Part shown: piece by piece, positions 7,552 to 17,154 of the stretch | Layout: every line of letters begins with the position of its first letter | Position numbering within the stretch: position 1 is the first letter of the stretch | NCBI RefSeq assembly: GCF_002155965.1 | Contig: NZ_MUMH01000048.1 | Span: forward strand, 1-64,000 | From: Allokutzneria sp. NRRL B-24872 | GTDB taxonomy: Bacteria; Actinomycetota; Actinomycetes; Mycobacteriales; Pseudonocardiaceae | Reading direction: 5' to 3' | DNA: 64,000 bases | Position numbers and translations under genes: made by a program | Notes under the pieces: model-generated | What the model was told of the DNA's origin: nothing | Databases searched by the model: none | What the model saw: the letters and a program-made list of their open reading frames with translations, nothing else

Positions 7552-9522
7552 ATGTACCGCAAGCGATGGCAGCCGTTGCTCGCGCTCTGCGCGGGCGCCG
7601 TCGTCGTGCTCGGCCTCGTCGCAGCCCCCGCACAGGCGGCGACGACCCCCACGGCGACGTTCACCAAGACCTCCAACTGGGACGGTGGTTTCACCGGCCT
7701 GGTCACGATCACCAACGGCGGCGCTACGGCGCTGAGCGGGTGGAAGGTCGAGTTCGACCTGCCCGCCGGAACGAGCGTCGGCGCGTACTGGGACACCCTG
7801 CTCACTCGTGCCGGTGACCGCTACTCCTTCACCAACCGCGAGTACAACGGCGCCGTGGGCGTCGGGGCCTCGGTTTCCTTCGGCTTCAACGGGATCGGCA
7901 ACGGCGGCCCGGCCAACTGCCGCCTCGACGGCCAGCCCTGCGAGGGCGGCGCACCGGACACCGAGGCGCCCAGCGCGCCCGGCGGCCTCGCCGTCTCCGG
8001 CGCGAGCGCCACCACGATCTCCTTGCGCTGGAACGCCTCCACGGACAACGTGGCCGTGACGGGCTACGAGGTCTTCAGGGGCGGGACGTCCGTGGGGAGC
8101 ACGCCGGACACGACGTTCACCGCGAGCGGACTGACCCCCGAGACCGACTACGCGTTCACCGTCCGCGCCAAGGACCGAGCCGGAAACGCTTCCGCGCAAA
8201 GCACTTCCGTGTCCGGCCGGACCGCGAAGCCGGGCGCCGAAGGGCGCGTCCGCGTCGGGTACTTCCCGCAGTGGGGCATCTACGAGCGGAAGTTCTTCAT
8301 CAAGAACCTGGACACCTCGGGCGCGGCGGCGAAGCTGACGCACCTCAACTACTCCTTCGCCAACATCCACCCGACGGACCTGACGTGCTTCGCGGTCACC
8401 AAGCCGACGAGCTCCAACCCCGCCGACCCCGACCAGGGAACCGGCGCGGGCGACTCCACCGCCGACTACGTCTGGCCCTTCGACGCCGCGCAGAGCGTGG
8501 ACGGCGTCGGGGACGGCGGTTGGGCGGGGACCGGTCCGCTGAAGGGCAACTTCAACCAGCTGCGCAAGCTGAAGGCCAAGCACCCCGACCTGAAGGTGCT
8601 GCTCTCGCTCGGCGGCTGGACGTACTCGAAGTTCTTCTCCGACGCCGCGAAGACCGACACCTCGCGCAAGAGACTCGTCTCCTCCTGCGTCGACATGTAC
8701 ATCAAGGGGAACCTGCCGAAGCACTACGACATGGGCGGGCCGGGAACCGGGGCGAACATCTTCGACGGCTTCGACCTCGACTGGGAGTGGCCGGGCGCGG
8801 AAGGCCATCCCGGCAACCACTTCGGGCCCGATGACAAGGTCAACAACTCGCTGCTGGTCGAGGAGTTCCGCCGCCAGCTCGACGCGCTCGGCGCCACCTC
8901 GGGCAAGAAGTACCTGCTGACCGCGTTCACCCCGGCGGCGCCCGCGCTGGCCTCGGCGGGCTGGGAGATGGCCAGGGTGGCGAACAGCCTCGACCTGGTC
9001 AACTTCCAGGGTTACGACTTCCACGGCGCGGGCAGTGACAACTCGTGGGAGCCCAACCGCACCGGGCACCACGCGAACCTGCACACCGACGTCGACGACC
9101 CGTACACCACGAAGTTCAGCGTCGACGTGGCGTTGAAGATCTACACGGACGCGGGCATCGATCCGAAGAAGCTCGTGCTGGGCGTGCCCTTCTACGGTCG
9201 CGGCTGGCAGCAGGTCAGCGACGGCGGCAAGAAGGGGGAGTGGCAGGCCGCCAACGGCGCCGCTCCCGGCGACTTCGCCGCGGAGGCGGGAACGCGGGCC
9301 TACAAGAACCTCAAGGCCCAGTTCCCGACCGTGCACCACGACGAGCAGGCCGTCGCGGCCTACGCGTTCGCGAACGGGCAGTGGTGGTCCTTCGACGACG
9401 CGTGGGTGATCGGCAAGAAGATGGAGTACGTCAAGGCGAAAGGGCTCGGCGGAGCCATGATCTGGTCGCTCGACGGCGACGACGGCACCCTGATGGCCGC
9501 GCTCGACAACGGGCTGCGATGA
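7552..9522 (+). CDS. Secreted chitinase, CBM2-FnIII-GH18
   Basis: A 656-residue secreted glycoside hydrolase. A signal peptide covers residues 1-30 (MYRKRWQPLL, hydrophobic core, APAQA-A). A family 2 carbohydrate-binding module follows at about 33-130 (WDGGF, GWKVEFDLP, SFGFNG), then a fibronectin type III domain at about 138-228 (APSAPGGLAV...TTISLRWNAS) and a GH18 barrel from about 233. The catalytic signature DGFDLDWEW contains D405, D408, D410 and the acid Glu 412. It hydrolyses chitin outside the cell. The ATG follows CTGGAG, and two DasR sites lie upstream. It stands alone, with no linked GlcNAc transporter. Confidence 0.95.
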   Translation: MYRKRWQPLLALCAGAVVVLGLVAAPAQAATTPTATFTKTSNWDGGFTGLVTITNGGATALSGWKVEFDLPAGTSVGAYWDTLLTRAGDRYSFTNREYNGAVGVGASVSFGFNGIGNGGPANCRLDGQPCEGGAPDTEAPSAPGGLAVSGASATTISLRWNASTDNVAVTGYEVFRGGTSVGSTPDTTFTASGLTPETDYAFTVRAKDRAGNASAQSTSVSGRTAKPGAEGRVRVGYFPQWGIYERKFFIKNLDTSGAAAKLTHLNYSFANIHPTDLTCFAVTKPTSSNPADPDQGTGAGDSTADYVWPFDAAQSVDGVGDGGWAGTGPLKGNFNQLRKLKAKHPDLKVLLSLGGWTYSKFFSDAAKTDTSRKRLVSSCVDMYIKGNLPKHYDMGGPGTGANIFDGFDLDWEWPGAEGHPGNHFGPDDKVNNSLLVEEFRRQLDALGATSGKKYLLTAFTPAAPALASAGWEMARVANSLDLVNFQGYDFHGAGSDNSWEPNRTGHHANLHTDVDDPYTTKFSVDVALKIYTDAGIDPKKLVLGVPFYGRGWQQVSDGGKKGEWQAANGAAPGDFAAEAGTRAYKNLKAQFPTVHHDEQAVAAYAFANGQWWSFDDAWVIGKKMEYVKAKGLGGAMIWSLDGDDGTLMAALDNGLR

Positions 9523-9536
9523 GGGTGCGCTAAGGC

Positions 9537-9560
9537 GGGCTGTCCTCAGTGGACAGTCCT
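9537..9560 (+). terminator. Possible terminator after the chitinase
   Basis: CTGTCC (about 9541-9546) and GGACAG with a short TCAGT loop form a small hairpin just after the chitinase stop. It is a variant of the iterated GTCCACWGTGGAC palindrome of this genome. The terminator role is weakly supported. Confidence 0.35.
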
Positions 9561-9608
9561 GGTGGGGCTCGGGGAACCGTTGGCGGCGGGGTATCCCGAG
9601 CCCCTCCG

Positions 9609-10208
9609 CTATTCCGGCGCCGAGCACCAGCCGCGCGCCTGGGCCCGCAGCACGGTCTCGAAGTTGGCGGTGACGTCGATCCCCGGCGGCATGTGGTCCC
9701 TGGACTCCAGCGACACCAGCCCGTGCACCAGCGCCCACGACGCCAGCGCGATCTCCTCGGCGCGGTAGCCGGTGAAGTGCCCGGAGTCGATCCCGGCCCG
9801 CACCATGTCCAGCAGCGGCTGCAACGTGCTCACCGCGCGCTGGGTGGCCTCGGTGTCCGGTTCGAAGCCGGGGACCATGGTGGAGAACATGATCGAGTAG
9901 AGGTGCGGGTCGGCCCGCGCGCTCTCGCGGTAGGCGATGCCGAGCTGGACCAGGTCCTCGACGGGGTCCCCCGAGCGCTGCACGGTGGACAGTCGCTCGC
10001 CGAACCTGCGGAACGCCTCCAGGTAGAGCTCGCGCAGCAGTGCGGGCTTGCCGCCGAAGAGCGAGTACACGGCGGTGGTGGAGGTCCCGACGTCGGCGGC
10101 GAGCTTGCGCAGGCTGAGCCCGTCGGGGCCGTCCGTCGACAGGGTCTCCGCCGCGCGGTCGAGCAGGCGGGCGCGGAGCGCGTCGTCGTGAACCTTGGGT
10201 CGTGGCAC
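9609..10208 (-). CDS. TetR/AcrR family transcriptional regulator
   Basis: A 199-residue one-component regulator. The N-terminal HTH (residues about 8-55: AETLSTDGPDGLSLRKLAADVG, then TTAVYSLFGGKPALL) is typical TetR; the remainder is the helical ligand-binding domain of the TetR_C/WHG type. GTG 10208 is chosen because a -10-like TATATT (10217-10222) lies 8 bases upstream, making a leaderless start; a GTG at 10229 is also in frame. The palindrome GTTTTAAAAC lies just upstream and may be its operator. The target gene is unknown. Confidence 0.85.
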   Translation of the reverse strand: MPRPKVHDDALRARLLDRAAETLSTDGPDGLSLRKLAADVGTSTTAVYSLFGGKPALLRELYLEAFRRFGERLSTVQRSGDPVEDLVQLGIAYRESARADPHLYSIMFSTMVPGFEPDTEATQRAVSTLQPLLDMVRAGIDSGHFTGYRAEEIALASWALVHGLVSLESRDHMPPGIDVTANFETVLRAQARGWCSAPE

Positions 10209-10230
10209 TCCGGCAGAATATAGGAACACT

Positions 10231-10240
10231 GTTTTAAAAC
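10231..10240. promoter_or_regulatory. Palindrome GTTTTAAAAC, possible TetR operator
   Basis: A 10-base perfect palindrome, very AT-rich against its surroundings, next to the tetR promoter. Autoregulation is inferred from position only. Confidence 0.4.
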
Positions 10241-10296
10241 TTCGGTGCGCCGCGTGACCTGGTGATCAGTGATACCACGGCGGTACCATCCCGCGC

Positions 10297-10503
10297 ATGG
10301 CGATGACGCTGCGGTTGAGCGAGGACGAGAATCGGCAACTCGACGAGCTCGCCGCTGCCGAAGGGCGATCGAAGCAGGACGTGGTCCGCCTCGCCCTCGC
10401 CGACCGGTGGTCCCGGCTGAACAAGGAGCGCCAGCTGACCGAGGTCCTGGCCCGCGTGATGCCGCGCTACGGCGCTCTGCTCGATCGGCTCGGCCCCACC
10501 TGA
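10297..10503 (+). CDS. Ribbon-helix-helix (CopG-type) antitoxin
   Basis: A 68-residue protein starting MTLRLSEDENRQLDELA, the usual CopG/Arc ribbon-helix-helix: one beta strand, then two helices (EGRSKQDVVRLALADR). Such proteins dimerise on DNA and often act as antitoxins and autorepressors. The ATG sits 7 bases after TACCAT (10284-10289), so it is probably leaderless. The partner is the Doc-like gene at 10684, unusually far away (180 bases) for a toxin-antitoxin operon. Confidence 0.8.
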   Translation: MAMTLRLSEDENRQLDELAAAEGRSKQDVVRLALADRWSRLNKERQLTEVLARVMPRYGALLDRLGPT

Positions 10504-10683
10504 TCGCAAGGTCCGCGCCACTGGCCAACAGGTCAGTTTACGTTGCCGCGCTTGAGAAAACGCCTAGATCGTCTCTGGATTCAAGTCCTCGATGCACGGC
10601 AGCCCGAATGGCCGATCCCGCGTCCACTGTCAGTGACCCCCGATATCGTCAGACAGCAACGTCGAACACGGGAAAAAGGCCGA
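10504..10683. other. 180-base gap between antitoxin and Doc-like gene
   Basis: There is no convincing gene or tRNA. GC content is lower than in the flanking genes. A frame open from 10543 continues into the Doc-like gene, but its first 47 codons look non-coding. It may be a remnant, or a leader containing a second promoter. Confidence 0.35.
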
Positions 10684-11073
10684 GTGATCTCCTACCTGGA
10701 CGCCAGTGACCTGCTGGTGCTGGCAACCGCCGTGACCGGCGGTGACCTCGTCGTGCGCGACGTCGGTCTGCTCGACGCGGCGGCGCACCGCCCGAGGGCG
10801 GCCGTGCTCGGCGTCGAGGCGTACGGGACGCTCTGGCTGAAGGCCGCCGCGATGCTGGACTCCATCGTCTGCACCCGCCCCCTCGTCGAGGGCAACTGGC
10901 GGTTGGCGTGGGTGGCCGCCGTCACCCTCTGCGACATCAACGGCTGGTGGATCGACGCCGACGAGGACGACGCGCTGAAGATCGTCCGCGAGGTCGGCAG
11001 GGGTGAGTTCGAGGTCGCCGACGTCGCCGCGCGCTTCGAGGGCTGGGCCGTGACAAAGGGTGAGCTGGGCTGA
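10684..11073 (+). CDS. Doc-like (Fic fold) toxin with degenerate active site
   Basis: A 129-residue protein from GTG 10684 (VISYLDASDLLVLA), the size of Doc death-on-curing toxins. These phosphorylate EF-Tu through the Fic motif H-x-F/L-x-D/E-G-N-K-R. Here the motif reads RPLVEGNWR: the Fic histidine is Arg and the Lys after Asn is Trp, although E, G, N and the last R remain. The downstream sequence NGWWIDADEDDALKIV and the C-terminal helices fit Doc. A CopG antitoxin precedes it. Loss of the His suggests an inactive or altered toxin. Confidence 0.7.
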   Translation: MISYLDASDLLVLATAVTGGDLVVRDVGLLDAAAHRPRAAVLGVEAYGTLWLKAAAMLDSIVCTRPLVEGNWRLAWVAAVTLCDINGWWIDADEDDALKIVREVGRGEFEVADVAARFEGWAVTKGELG

Positions 11074-11089
11074 TTTCCGCCGAATGAGC

Positions 11090-11120
11090 TTGACCTGGAG
11101 CGCGCTCCAACTTCTACCTT
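11090..11120 (+). promoter_or_regulatory. MerR-type promoter with 19-bp spacer
   Basis: A -35 TTGACC (11090-11095), a perfect palindrome TGGAGCGCGCTCCA (11096-11109), and a -10 TACCTT (11115-11120). The 19-base spacer is longer than normal and is the hallmark of promoters untwisted by MerR-family activators. The GTG at 11128 is 7 bases after the -10, so the transcript is leaderless. Confidence 0.85.
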
Positions 11121-11127
11121 CGTTCTC

Positions 11128-11529
11128 GTGAGCTACTCGATCGCCGAAGCGGCAGAACGCACAGGGCTGTCCATGGACACCCTCCGCTACTACGAGCGCA
11201 TCGGGCTGATCGAGCCACCGGTCCGCGACTCGGGCGGCAGGCGCAGCTACTCCGAGGAAGACCTCGGCTGGGTGGGTTTCCTGTCCTGCCTGCGGATGAC
11301 GGGGATGCCGATCCGCCTGATGTGCGAGTACGCCAGGCTGCGGCACTTCGGCACCTCCAGCGCGACCTCGCGCAAGGAGATCCTGCTGGAGCAGCGGACC
11401 GCCGTGCGCGAACGCATCGCCGAGCTGCAGATGTGCCTGAGCACGCTGGACTACAAGATCGACAACTACGAGATGGTCGAGCGCAGGGTCGCTGAGCTGA
11501 CCCCGCTCGCCCAGGAGGCGACGGCATGA
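11128..11529 (+). CDS. MerR family transcriptional regulator
   Basis: A 133-residue regulator with the N-terminal winged HTH ([25 protein letters not shown], with the usual R-Y-Y-E-R core) and a coiled-coil dimerisation helix ([20 protein letters not shown]). There is no Cys cluster for metal binding, so it is more likely of the small-molecule-sensing group often paired with aldo/keto reductases. Its stop overlaps the downstream reductase start (ATGA at 11526-11529). The promoter carries a typical MerR operator, suggesting autoregulation of this two-gene operon. Confidence 0.9.
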   Translation: MSYSIAEAAERTGLSMDTLRYYERIGLIEPPVRDSGGRRSYSEEDLGWVGFLSCLRMTGMPIRLMCEYARLRHFGTSSATSRKEILLEQRTAVRERIAELQMCLSTLDYKIDNYEMVERRVAELTPLAQEATA

Positions 11530-12518
11530 CCAAGCTGCCCACCCGCACGCTCGGCGCGCTTGAGGTGTCCGCACAGGGCCTCGGCTGCATGGGGATGAGC
11601 GAGTTCTACGGCGAGACCGACGACCGTGAGTCGATCGCGACCATCCACCGCGCCATCGAGCTCGGCGTGCGATTCCTGGACACCGCTGACATCTACGGCC
11701 CGCACCGCAACGAGGAGCTGGTCGGCCGCGCCATCGCGGACCGGCGCGACCAGGTCGTGCTGGCCACCAAGTTCGGCATCGTCCGCACCGCCGACCCGCA
11801 CGAGCGCGGTGTGCGCGGTGACGCCGCCTACGTCCGGCAGTCGGTCGAGGCGTCGCTGAAGCGGCTCGGCGTGGACCACATCGACCTGTACTACCAACAC
11901 CGAGTGGACCCCAAGACGCCGATCGAGGAGACCGTCGGCGCGATGGCGGAGCTGGTCGCCGAGGGCAAGGTCCGCTACCTCGGCCTCTCCGAGGCGAGCG
12001 CGGCCACGATCCGGCGCGCGCACGCCGTGCACCCGATCTCGGCCGTGCAGTCGGAGTGGTCGTTGTGGACGCGCGACATCGAGGCCGAGGTTCTTCCGGC
12101 CTGCCGCGAGCTGGGCATCGGGATTGTTCCGTACTCGCCGCTCGGCCGTGGTTTCCTCACCGGCCGGTTCACCAAGGCCAGCGACTTCGGCAGCGGTGAC
12201 TTCCGCGTCGCCGGGCAGCCCCGCTTCAGCGAGGAGAACCTGGCCAAGAACGCGGCGATCGTCGACGCGGTGCGCGCACTCGCGTCCGCTCGCGGTGTCA
12301 CGCCCGGTCAGCTCGCGCTGGCGTGGGTGCAGAACCAGGGCGAGGACGTGGTGCCGATCCCGGGCACCAAGCGCCGCAAGTACCTGGAGGAGAACGCCGC
12401 CTCCGTCGAGATCGAGCTGAGCGCGGACGAGCTGGCGCAGATCGCTTCGGCTGTTCCGCCCGACAAGGTCGCGGGCACGCGCTACGCCGAGAACATGATG
12501 GGCCTGCTCAACGGCTGA
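11526..12518 (+). CDS. Aldo/keto reductase (AKR13-like)
   Basis: A 330-residue NADPH-dependent oxidoreductase with a TIM-barrel fold. The catalytic tetrad is recognisable: Asp and Tyr in FLDTADIYG, Lys in VLATKFG, and His in [10 protein letters not shown]. The NADPH-binding segment [16 protein letters not shown] is present. It is coupled to a MerR regulator, as often seen for detoxification reductases acting on aldehydes or quinones. The substrate is unknown. Confidence 0.92.
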   Translation: MTKLPTRTLGALEVSAQGLGCMGMSEFYGETDDRESIATIHRAIELGVRFLDTADIYGPHRNEELVGRAIADRRDQVVLATKFGIVRTADPHERGVRGDAAYVRQSVEASLKRLGVDHIDLYYQHRVDPKTPIEETVGAMAELVAEGKVRYLGLSEASAATIRRAHAVHPISAVQSEWSLWTRDIEAEVLPACRELGIGIVPYSPLGRGFLTGRFTKASDFGSGDFRVAGQPRFSEENLAKNAAIVDAVRALASARGVTPGQLALAWVQNQGEDVVPIPGTKRRKYLEENAASVEIELSADELAQIASAVPPDKVAGTRYAENMMGLLNG

Positions 12519-12523
12519 GCTCT

Positions 12524-12562
12524 CGAGGTCGCGCGAGCTCTCGTCGAGCCCGCGCGACCTCG
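12524..12562. terminator. Bidirectional terminator
   Basis: The 12-bp arms CGAGGTCGCGCG (12524-12535) and CGCGCGACCTCG (12551-12562) with a 15-base loop lie between the convergent reductase and phosphomutase genes. Confidence 0.75.
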
Positions 12563-12566
12563 TGCT

Positions 12567-14225
12567 TCAGCCCAGCAGCGCGGAGATCTCCTCGCGCAGC
12601 GCCGAGAGCCGCTTCCGGCCGCGCTCGCGGGCATCACCGAGCTCGGCCGCGTCGGCGACCGGCTCGACGATCTCCAAGTACGCCTTGACCTTCGGCTCGG
12701 TCCCGGACGGACGGACCAGGACGCGCAGCCCAGGGCCCCGCATCGTCAGGACGTCCGCCTTCGGCCGCAGATCCGAGACCGTGACGGCGATCCCGGCCAG
12801 CTCCGAAGGCGGTTCGGCGCGCAGGCGAGCCATCGTCCGGCCGATCACGCCGAGGTCCTCCACCCGCAGGGAGACCTGGTCGGTCAGGTGCAGGCCGTGG
12901 TCGACGGCCAGGTCGTCCAGCGCGTCGAGCAGCGAGCGCCCGGACGCCTTCAACGACGCGGCCAAGTCGCACGCGAGCACCGCCGCGCTGATGCCGTCCT
13001 TGTCCCGCACCACATCCGGGTCGACGCAGTGACCGATCGCCTCTTCGTAGGCGTACACCAGCCCTGTGCCATTCCCGTCGCCCGCGCGCACCAGCCACTT
13101 GAAGCCGGTCAGCGTCGCGTCGTAGCGGGCGTTGTGCTTCGCCGCCACTGAGCTCAGCAGCTCCGAGGAGACGATCGTGGCCGCCACCAACGGGTCCGGA
13201 TGCACAGTTCTGTCCAAAGTGGACAGCACGCGCTCGCCGAGCAGCGCTCCGGTCTCGTCCCCGCGCAGCATGCGCCAGGAACCGTCGCGCTCCCGGACGC
13301 CGAGCGCGCACCGGTCCGCGTCCGGGTCCAGCGCCACGGCCAGGTCAGCGTCCACAGTGGACGCCAGCTCCAGCAGCAGGTCCGCCGCTCCGGGCTCCTC
13401 CGGGTTCGGGAAGCTCACCGTGGGGAAGTCCGGGTCCGGCCGCTCCTGTTCGGCGACCAGGTGCACGTCGGTGAAACCCGCGTGCGCCAACACTTTCCGC
13501 AGGGTCTCCGCGCCGACGCCGTGCAAGGTCGTCGCGGCGATCCGCAGCGTGCGCTCCGGGCTCCTCGGCAAGCTCGCCGCTCTGTCCACATAGGACTGAA
13601 CAACGTCGTCGCCGAGCGTCGTCCAGCCCTGCGCGGTCGGAACGACGACCGCCGCGCCGACCTTGGCGATGGCGGCCTCGATCTCCCGGTCGGCGGGCGG
13701 CACGATCTGCGAGCCCGCGTCCAGGTAGACCTTGTACCCGTTGTCAGCAGGGGGATTGTGCGAGGCGGTGACCTGGACCCCGGCCACCGCGTTCAGCTTC
13801 CGCACGGCGAAGGCGAGCACCGGCGTCGGCAGCGGCCGGGGCAGGACGCGCACGTCGAACCCCGCCGCCGCGAGCACGCCGGCCACGTCGCGGTGGAACT
13901 CCTCCGAACCGTGCCGCGCGTCGCGTCCGACCACGACGACGCCGCCGGCCTTCCCCGAGGCCGCGAGCCACTCGCCGAGCCCGGCCGTCGTGCGCACCAC
14001 GACGGCGCGGTTCATGCCGTTCGGACCGGGACGCACGGGGCCGCGCAGCCCGGCGGTGCCGAAGCTCAACGGCGCGCGCATCCGGTCGGTCAGCTCGTCG
14101 ATCGCCTGCTGCTCGCCGACCATCGCCTTGCCGAGCAGCCGCTGCATCTCCTCGCGGTCAGCGGCGTCGAGGTCGTCGGCGATCCAGCGGAACGCGCGGT
14201 CCCGCAGCTCCGGGGACAGCGTCAC
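12567..14225 (-). CDS. pmmB: Phospho-sugar mutase (phosphomannomutase/phosphoglucomutase family)
   Basis: A 552-residue alpha-D-phosphohexomutase. It shows the start-of-domain motif FGTAGLRG, the phosphoserine loop [16 protein letters not shown], the Mg site [10 protein letters not shown], the sugar-specificity loop with YEEAIG, and the phosphate-binding [14 protein letters not shown]. Gene order next to a purine nucleoside phosphorylase matches pmmB-deoD of M. tuberculosis. In this context it may interconvert ribose or deoxyribose 1- and 5-phosphates formed by PunA; the hexose versus pentose preference is not visible. The start overlaps the punA stop by 4 bases. Confidence 0.9.
   Translation of the reverse strand: MTLSPELRDRAFRWIADDLDAADREEMQRLLGKAMVGEQQAIDELTDRMRAPLSFGTAGLRGPVRPGPNGMNRAVVVRTTAGLGEWLAASGKAGGVVVVGRDARHGSEEFHRDVAGVLAAAGFDVRVLPRPLPTPVLAFAVRKLNAVAGVQVTASHNPPADNGYKVYLDAGSQIVPPADREIEAAIAKVGAAVVVPTAQGWTTLGDDVVQSYVDRAASLPRSPERTLRIAATTLHGVGAETLRKVLAHAGFTDVHLVAEQERPDPDFPTVSFPNPEEPGAADLLLELASTVDADLAVALDPDADRCALGVRERDGSWRMLRGDETGALLGERVLSTLDRTVHPDPLVAATIVSSELLSSVAAKHNARYDATLTGFKWLVRAGDGNGTGLVYAYEEAIGHCVDPDVVRDKDGISAAVLACDLAASLKASGRSLLDALDDLAVDHGLHLTDQVSLRVEDLGVIGRTMARLRAEPPSELAGIAVTVSDLRPKADVLTMRGPGLRVLVRPSGTEPKVKAYLEIVEPVADAAELGDARERGRKRLSALREEISALLG
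13350..13362. repeat. Iterated palindrome GTCCACAGTGGAC
   Basis: Inside pmmB; read as S-T-V-D (ASTVDADLA). Confidence 0.8.
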
Positions 14226-15073
14226 GCCCGGCTCACCAGCTCGTGCAGCAGCGTGCCCATGCGGCTCGCCGCCTCGCGCCCGGCCTCCAGCACCTCTTCG
14301 TGGTTCAGCGGCTCACCGGTGATGCCCGCGGCCAGGTTGGTGACCAGGGACAGGCCGAAGACCTCGGCACCGGCGGCGCGCGCGGCGATGGCCTCCAGCA
14401 CGGTGGACATGCCGACCAGGTCGGCGCCCATCGTGCGCAGCATCCGGATCTCGGCGGGCGTCTCGAAGTGCGGCCCCGGCAGACCCGCGTAGACGCCCTC
14501 CTCCAGGCTCGCGTCGATCTCCCTAGCCACAGCGCGCAGGCGGCTGGAGTAGAGATCGGTCAGGTCCACGAACCTGGCTCCGACCAGCGGGGACGCCGCG
14601 GTCAGGTTGAGGTGGTCGCTGATCAGCACGGGCTGGCCGACCTCCATGCCCTGGCGCAGGCCGCCCGCGGCGTTGGTCAGCACCACGGTGGTGCAGCCGG
14701 CGGCGGTCGCGGTGCGGACCCCGTGCACGGTCTGCGGGATGCCCTTGCCCTCGTAGTAGTGGGTGCGGCCGAGCATCACCAGCACGCGCTTCTCGCCGAC
14801 CCGGACGGACCGGATGGTGCCGCCGTGGCCGACCACGCTCGGCGCGGCGAACCCGGGCAGCTCGCCCATGGGGACCTCGGAGACGAGCTCGCCGATCACG
14901 TCGGCGGCCGGGCGCCAGCCCGAGCCGAGGATGACGGCGATGTCGTGCCGGTCGGTTCCGGTGCGCTGGGCCAGCGCCGCTGCGGCCGCGGTGGCGGCGC
15001 CTTCGGGGTCGACGGCCGGGCTGAGGGCGTCCGCGTCGCTGGTGGCGGCGGTCGCGCGGGTCTCGATGCTCAC
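14222..15073 (-). CDS. punA: Purine-nucleoside phosphorylase
   Basis: A 283-residue trimeric-type PNP that splits purine (deoxy)nucleosides with phosphate. Motifs seen: ILGSGW phosphate site, [32 protein letters not shown], and [10 protein letters not shown]. The GTG at 15073 follows TAAGCT (15082-15087) by 8 bases with no ribosome site, so it is leaderless. It is coupled to pmmB. Released (deoxy)ribose 1-phosphate could go through the mutase to deoC encoded upstream. Confidence 0.93.
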   Translation of the reverse strand: MSIETRATAATSDADALSPAVDPEGAATAAAAALAQRTGTDRHDIAVILGSGWRPAADVIGELVSEVPMGELPGFAAPSVVGHGGTIRSVRVGEKRVLVMLGRTHYYEGKGIPQTVHGVRTATAAGCTTVVLTNAAGGLRQGMEVGQPVLISDHLNLTAASPLVGARFVDLTDLYSSRLRAVAREIDASLEEGVYAGLPGPHFETPAEIRMLRTMGADLVGMSTVLEAIAARAAGAEVFGLSLVTNLAAGITGEPLNHEEVLEAGREAASRMGTLLHELVSRA

Positions 15074-15097
15074 GTCCGGGGAGCTTAACGGCCCGCG

Positions 15098-16852
15098 TCA
15101 GCTGGCGATGGCGAACGTGGGCGCGATCCGGTCGTAGAGGTCGGTCTTGCCCCACTCCTCGGAGTCGGTCGGCACGGTCACCCTGAGCACCCACAGGTCC
15201 TTGGCGTTGGGCAGCAGCAGCGCGTACGTCGTGCGCGCCACCTCGGCCCCGGTCGGACGGCCCCTGCTGTTGGACTTGCCGCTCTTCGGCGAGATCGTGC
15301 GGTAGATCAGCTCCTGCGAGCGCTCGTAGGAGTTCTGCGCGGCTGCGGGCTGCTGGACGAGGAGGTTGAAGCTGCCCCCGTCGTTCTTGGAGATCGAGGC
15401 GAGCTGGTCGACGTAGCGCGCCATCTTGTTGTGCGGGTAGAAGCTCGCGAAGCGCTCCACCGCGACCTCGTTGCGCCCGTCGGTCGAGACGAACCTGATC
15501 AGCGTGCTCGACATCGAGGAGCTGGGCCGCTGCTCCTGGAAGTCCGTCCAGTTCTTCGGGACGTTGATGCTGAATCCGCCGCCGGGATCGCCCTTGGCGA
15601 GCTGGGCCACGTCGTTGCGCTGCTGGAACGCGGCGAGCGGGGCCGACTGGACCGAGGTGATCTCCGGGGGCCGCTGCGTACGGAACTCCGGGAAGACCTG
15701 CTGCCCCGCGACTGTCCTGGCCAGCGCGAACCCGCCGCTCGCCGACATCACGAAGAGCACGACGGCCCCGACGATCGTCAGCAGCCGCGCACCGCGCTTC
15801 GGCGGCAGGGGTGGCGGGGAGTTGGTCAACATGAACGGCAGCGGCCCGGGATCGGCGGCCAGTTCCTTGGCCATCGACTCCTCGACCGCGCGCTGCCGCT
15901 CCGAGCCGCGCCGCCGCGCCTGCTCCACGATCGGATTCGGCGCGAAGGACTGCTCTGCCTCGTCGTGCGGGAACAGGCGCGTGCCGGGCTCCGGCAGCAG
16001 GGGGTGCAACCGCCTGCGCACCTCGGTCAACGACATCCGGTCGGCCGGACTCTTGACCATCAACCCGCGGATCACCTCGCCGAGAACGCCCTCGTCGCTC
16101 GGCGGCGGGATCTCGCCGTGCACGACCTGCGTGACGGTTTCGAGCGGATCGTCCTCGACGTCGTAGGGAGGCGTGCCCTCCATCGCGGCGAACAGGGTCG
16201 CGCCGAGCCCCCACAGGTCCGCGCTCGGCGAGGCCGGGTCACCGGAGGCCACCTCGGGCGCGATGTAGGCGGGAGTTCCCAGCAGCAGTCCCGCGCTGGT
16301 CAGGGTCGAGTCGGACACGCTGCGCGCGATGCCGAAGTCGGTCAGCTTGACCCTGCCGTCCGCCCCGACCAGCACGTTCCCCGGCTTGACGTCGCGGTGG
16401 GTGACCCCGGCCTCGTGCGCGGCGGCCAGCGCCGCGGCGAGCGCGTTGCCGACCTCTGCGGTCTGCGCGACGTTCAACGGGCCGTGCTTGCGGACCAGCT
16501 GCGCCAGGCTGCGCGAGGGCAGGAGTTCCATCACCACGAACGGCTCGCCGTCATGCCGGACGACATCGAAAAGGGTGACCACGTTCGGGTGAGAGAGCAC
16601 GGCGATGGCCCGCGCCTCCCGCAGGGTCCGCTCGCGCATGGCGTCGGCCTCGTCCGGGGGCATCCCCGGAGGAAGGCGGACCTCCTTGACGGCGACCTGT
16701 CTGCGCAGCATCTCGTCGTAGGCAGCCCACACCGTGCCCATGGCGCCACGCCCGAGCACCCGCGTGAGCCGGTACCGCTCGGCGATCAACCGCTCGCTCG
16801 ACCCCTGGGTGTCGGTGCTCTTGTCCTCATCGGCCGGTGGCACGAACCCCAT
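15098..16852 (-). CDS. Membrane-anchored Ser/Thr protein kinase (PknB-like)
   Basis: A 584-residue Hanks-type kinase. The catalytic domain spans about residues 27-285: glycine loop GRGAMGTVW, VAVKEV with Lys 56, HRDVKPGN with Asp 154, DFG at 172-174, and TPAYIAPE. A juxtamembrane linker and one transmembrane helix (356-378) follow, then an extracellular domain of about 200 residues with no PASTA repeats. The outer domain probably senses an unknown signal. ATG 16852 is chosen; an in-frame TTG at 16891 would add 13 residues. It is a single gene, with no phosphatase nearby. Confidence 0.9.
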   Translation of the reverse strand: MGFVPPADEDKSTDTQGSSERLIAERYRLTRVLGRGAMGTVWAAYDEMLRRQVAVKEVRLPPGMPPDEADAMRERTLREARAIAVLSHPNVVTLFDVVRHDGEPFVVMELLPSRSLAQLVRKHGPLNVAQTAEVGNALAAALAAAHEAGVTHRDVKPGNVLVGADGRVKLTDFGIARSVSDSTLTSAGLLLGTPAYIAPEVASGDPASPSADLWGLGATLFAAMEGTPPYDVEDDPLETVTQVVHGEIPPPSDEGVLGEVIRGLMVKSPADRMSLTEVRRRLHPLLPEPGTRLFPHDEAEQSFAPNPIVEQARRRGSERQRAVEESMAKELAADPGPLPFMLTNSPPPLPPKRGARLLTIVGAVVLFVMSASGGFALARTVAGQQVFPEFRTQRPPEITSVQSAPLAAFQQRNDVAQLAKGDPGGGFSINVPKNWTDFQEQRPSSSMSSTLIRFVSTDGRNEVAVERFASFYPHNKMARYVDQLASISKNDGGSFNLLVQQPAAAQNSYERSQELIYRTISPKSGKSNSRGRPTGAEVARTTYALLLPNAKDLWVLRVTVPTDSEEWGKTDLYDRIAPTFAIAS

Positions 16853-17154
16853 TCTCCACAACTCGGGCGCCGTCACCGGGTTGTGCGACAAGTCGCCCGC
16901 GCTCGATCACACATCGTGACCGCCGCCCACGGCCCGCTGAAGTCGTTCCGAGGCCGAAAACGTGGGGACCCCCCACTTCGAATTATCCCAGAAGCCCCCG
17001 ACAACCAGACCGTGAAAAGCACCGGCAACGCCTGAGTTGTCCACAACGGCACCCCTGTCCACAGATCGCGATCCCCCGCTGGATTCCCACCTCGACCCGA
17101 AGCAACCTGGACGAGGAGCACCGACGAGAACCACGACAGGGCAGCGGAAAGGAG
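16853..17154. other. Intergenic region with DnaA-box-like pair
   Basis: There is no credible gene. It holds TTGTCCACA (17037-17045) and CTGTCCACA (17055-17063) in the same direction, 18 bases start to start, and an AT-richer patch around 16976-17020. It lies between the kinase and the xylB leader. Confidence 0.45.

Noticed and set aside
6703..9738. Very long open frame antisense to upp and the chitinase
   Set aside because: It lies opposite two well-supported genes. Long antisense frames are expected at this GC content, and the product is low-complexity Arg/Gly/Val-rich.
10560..10620. T-arm-like GGATTCAAGTCCT suggesting a tRNA
   Set aside because: Only three base pairs of the T stem form, and no acceptor or anticodon stem could be found around it.
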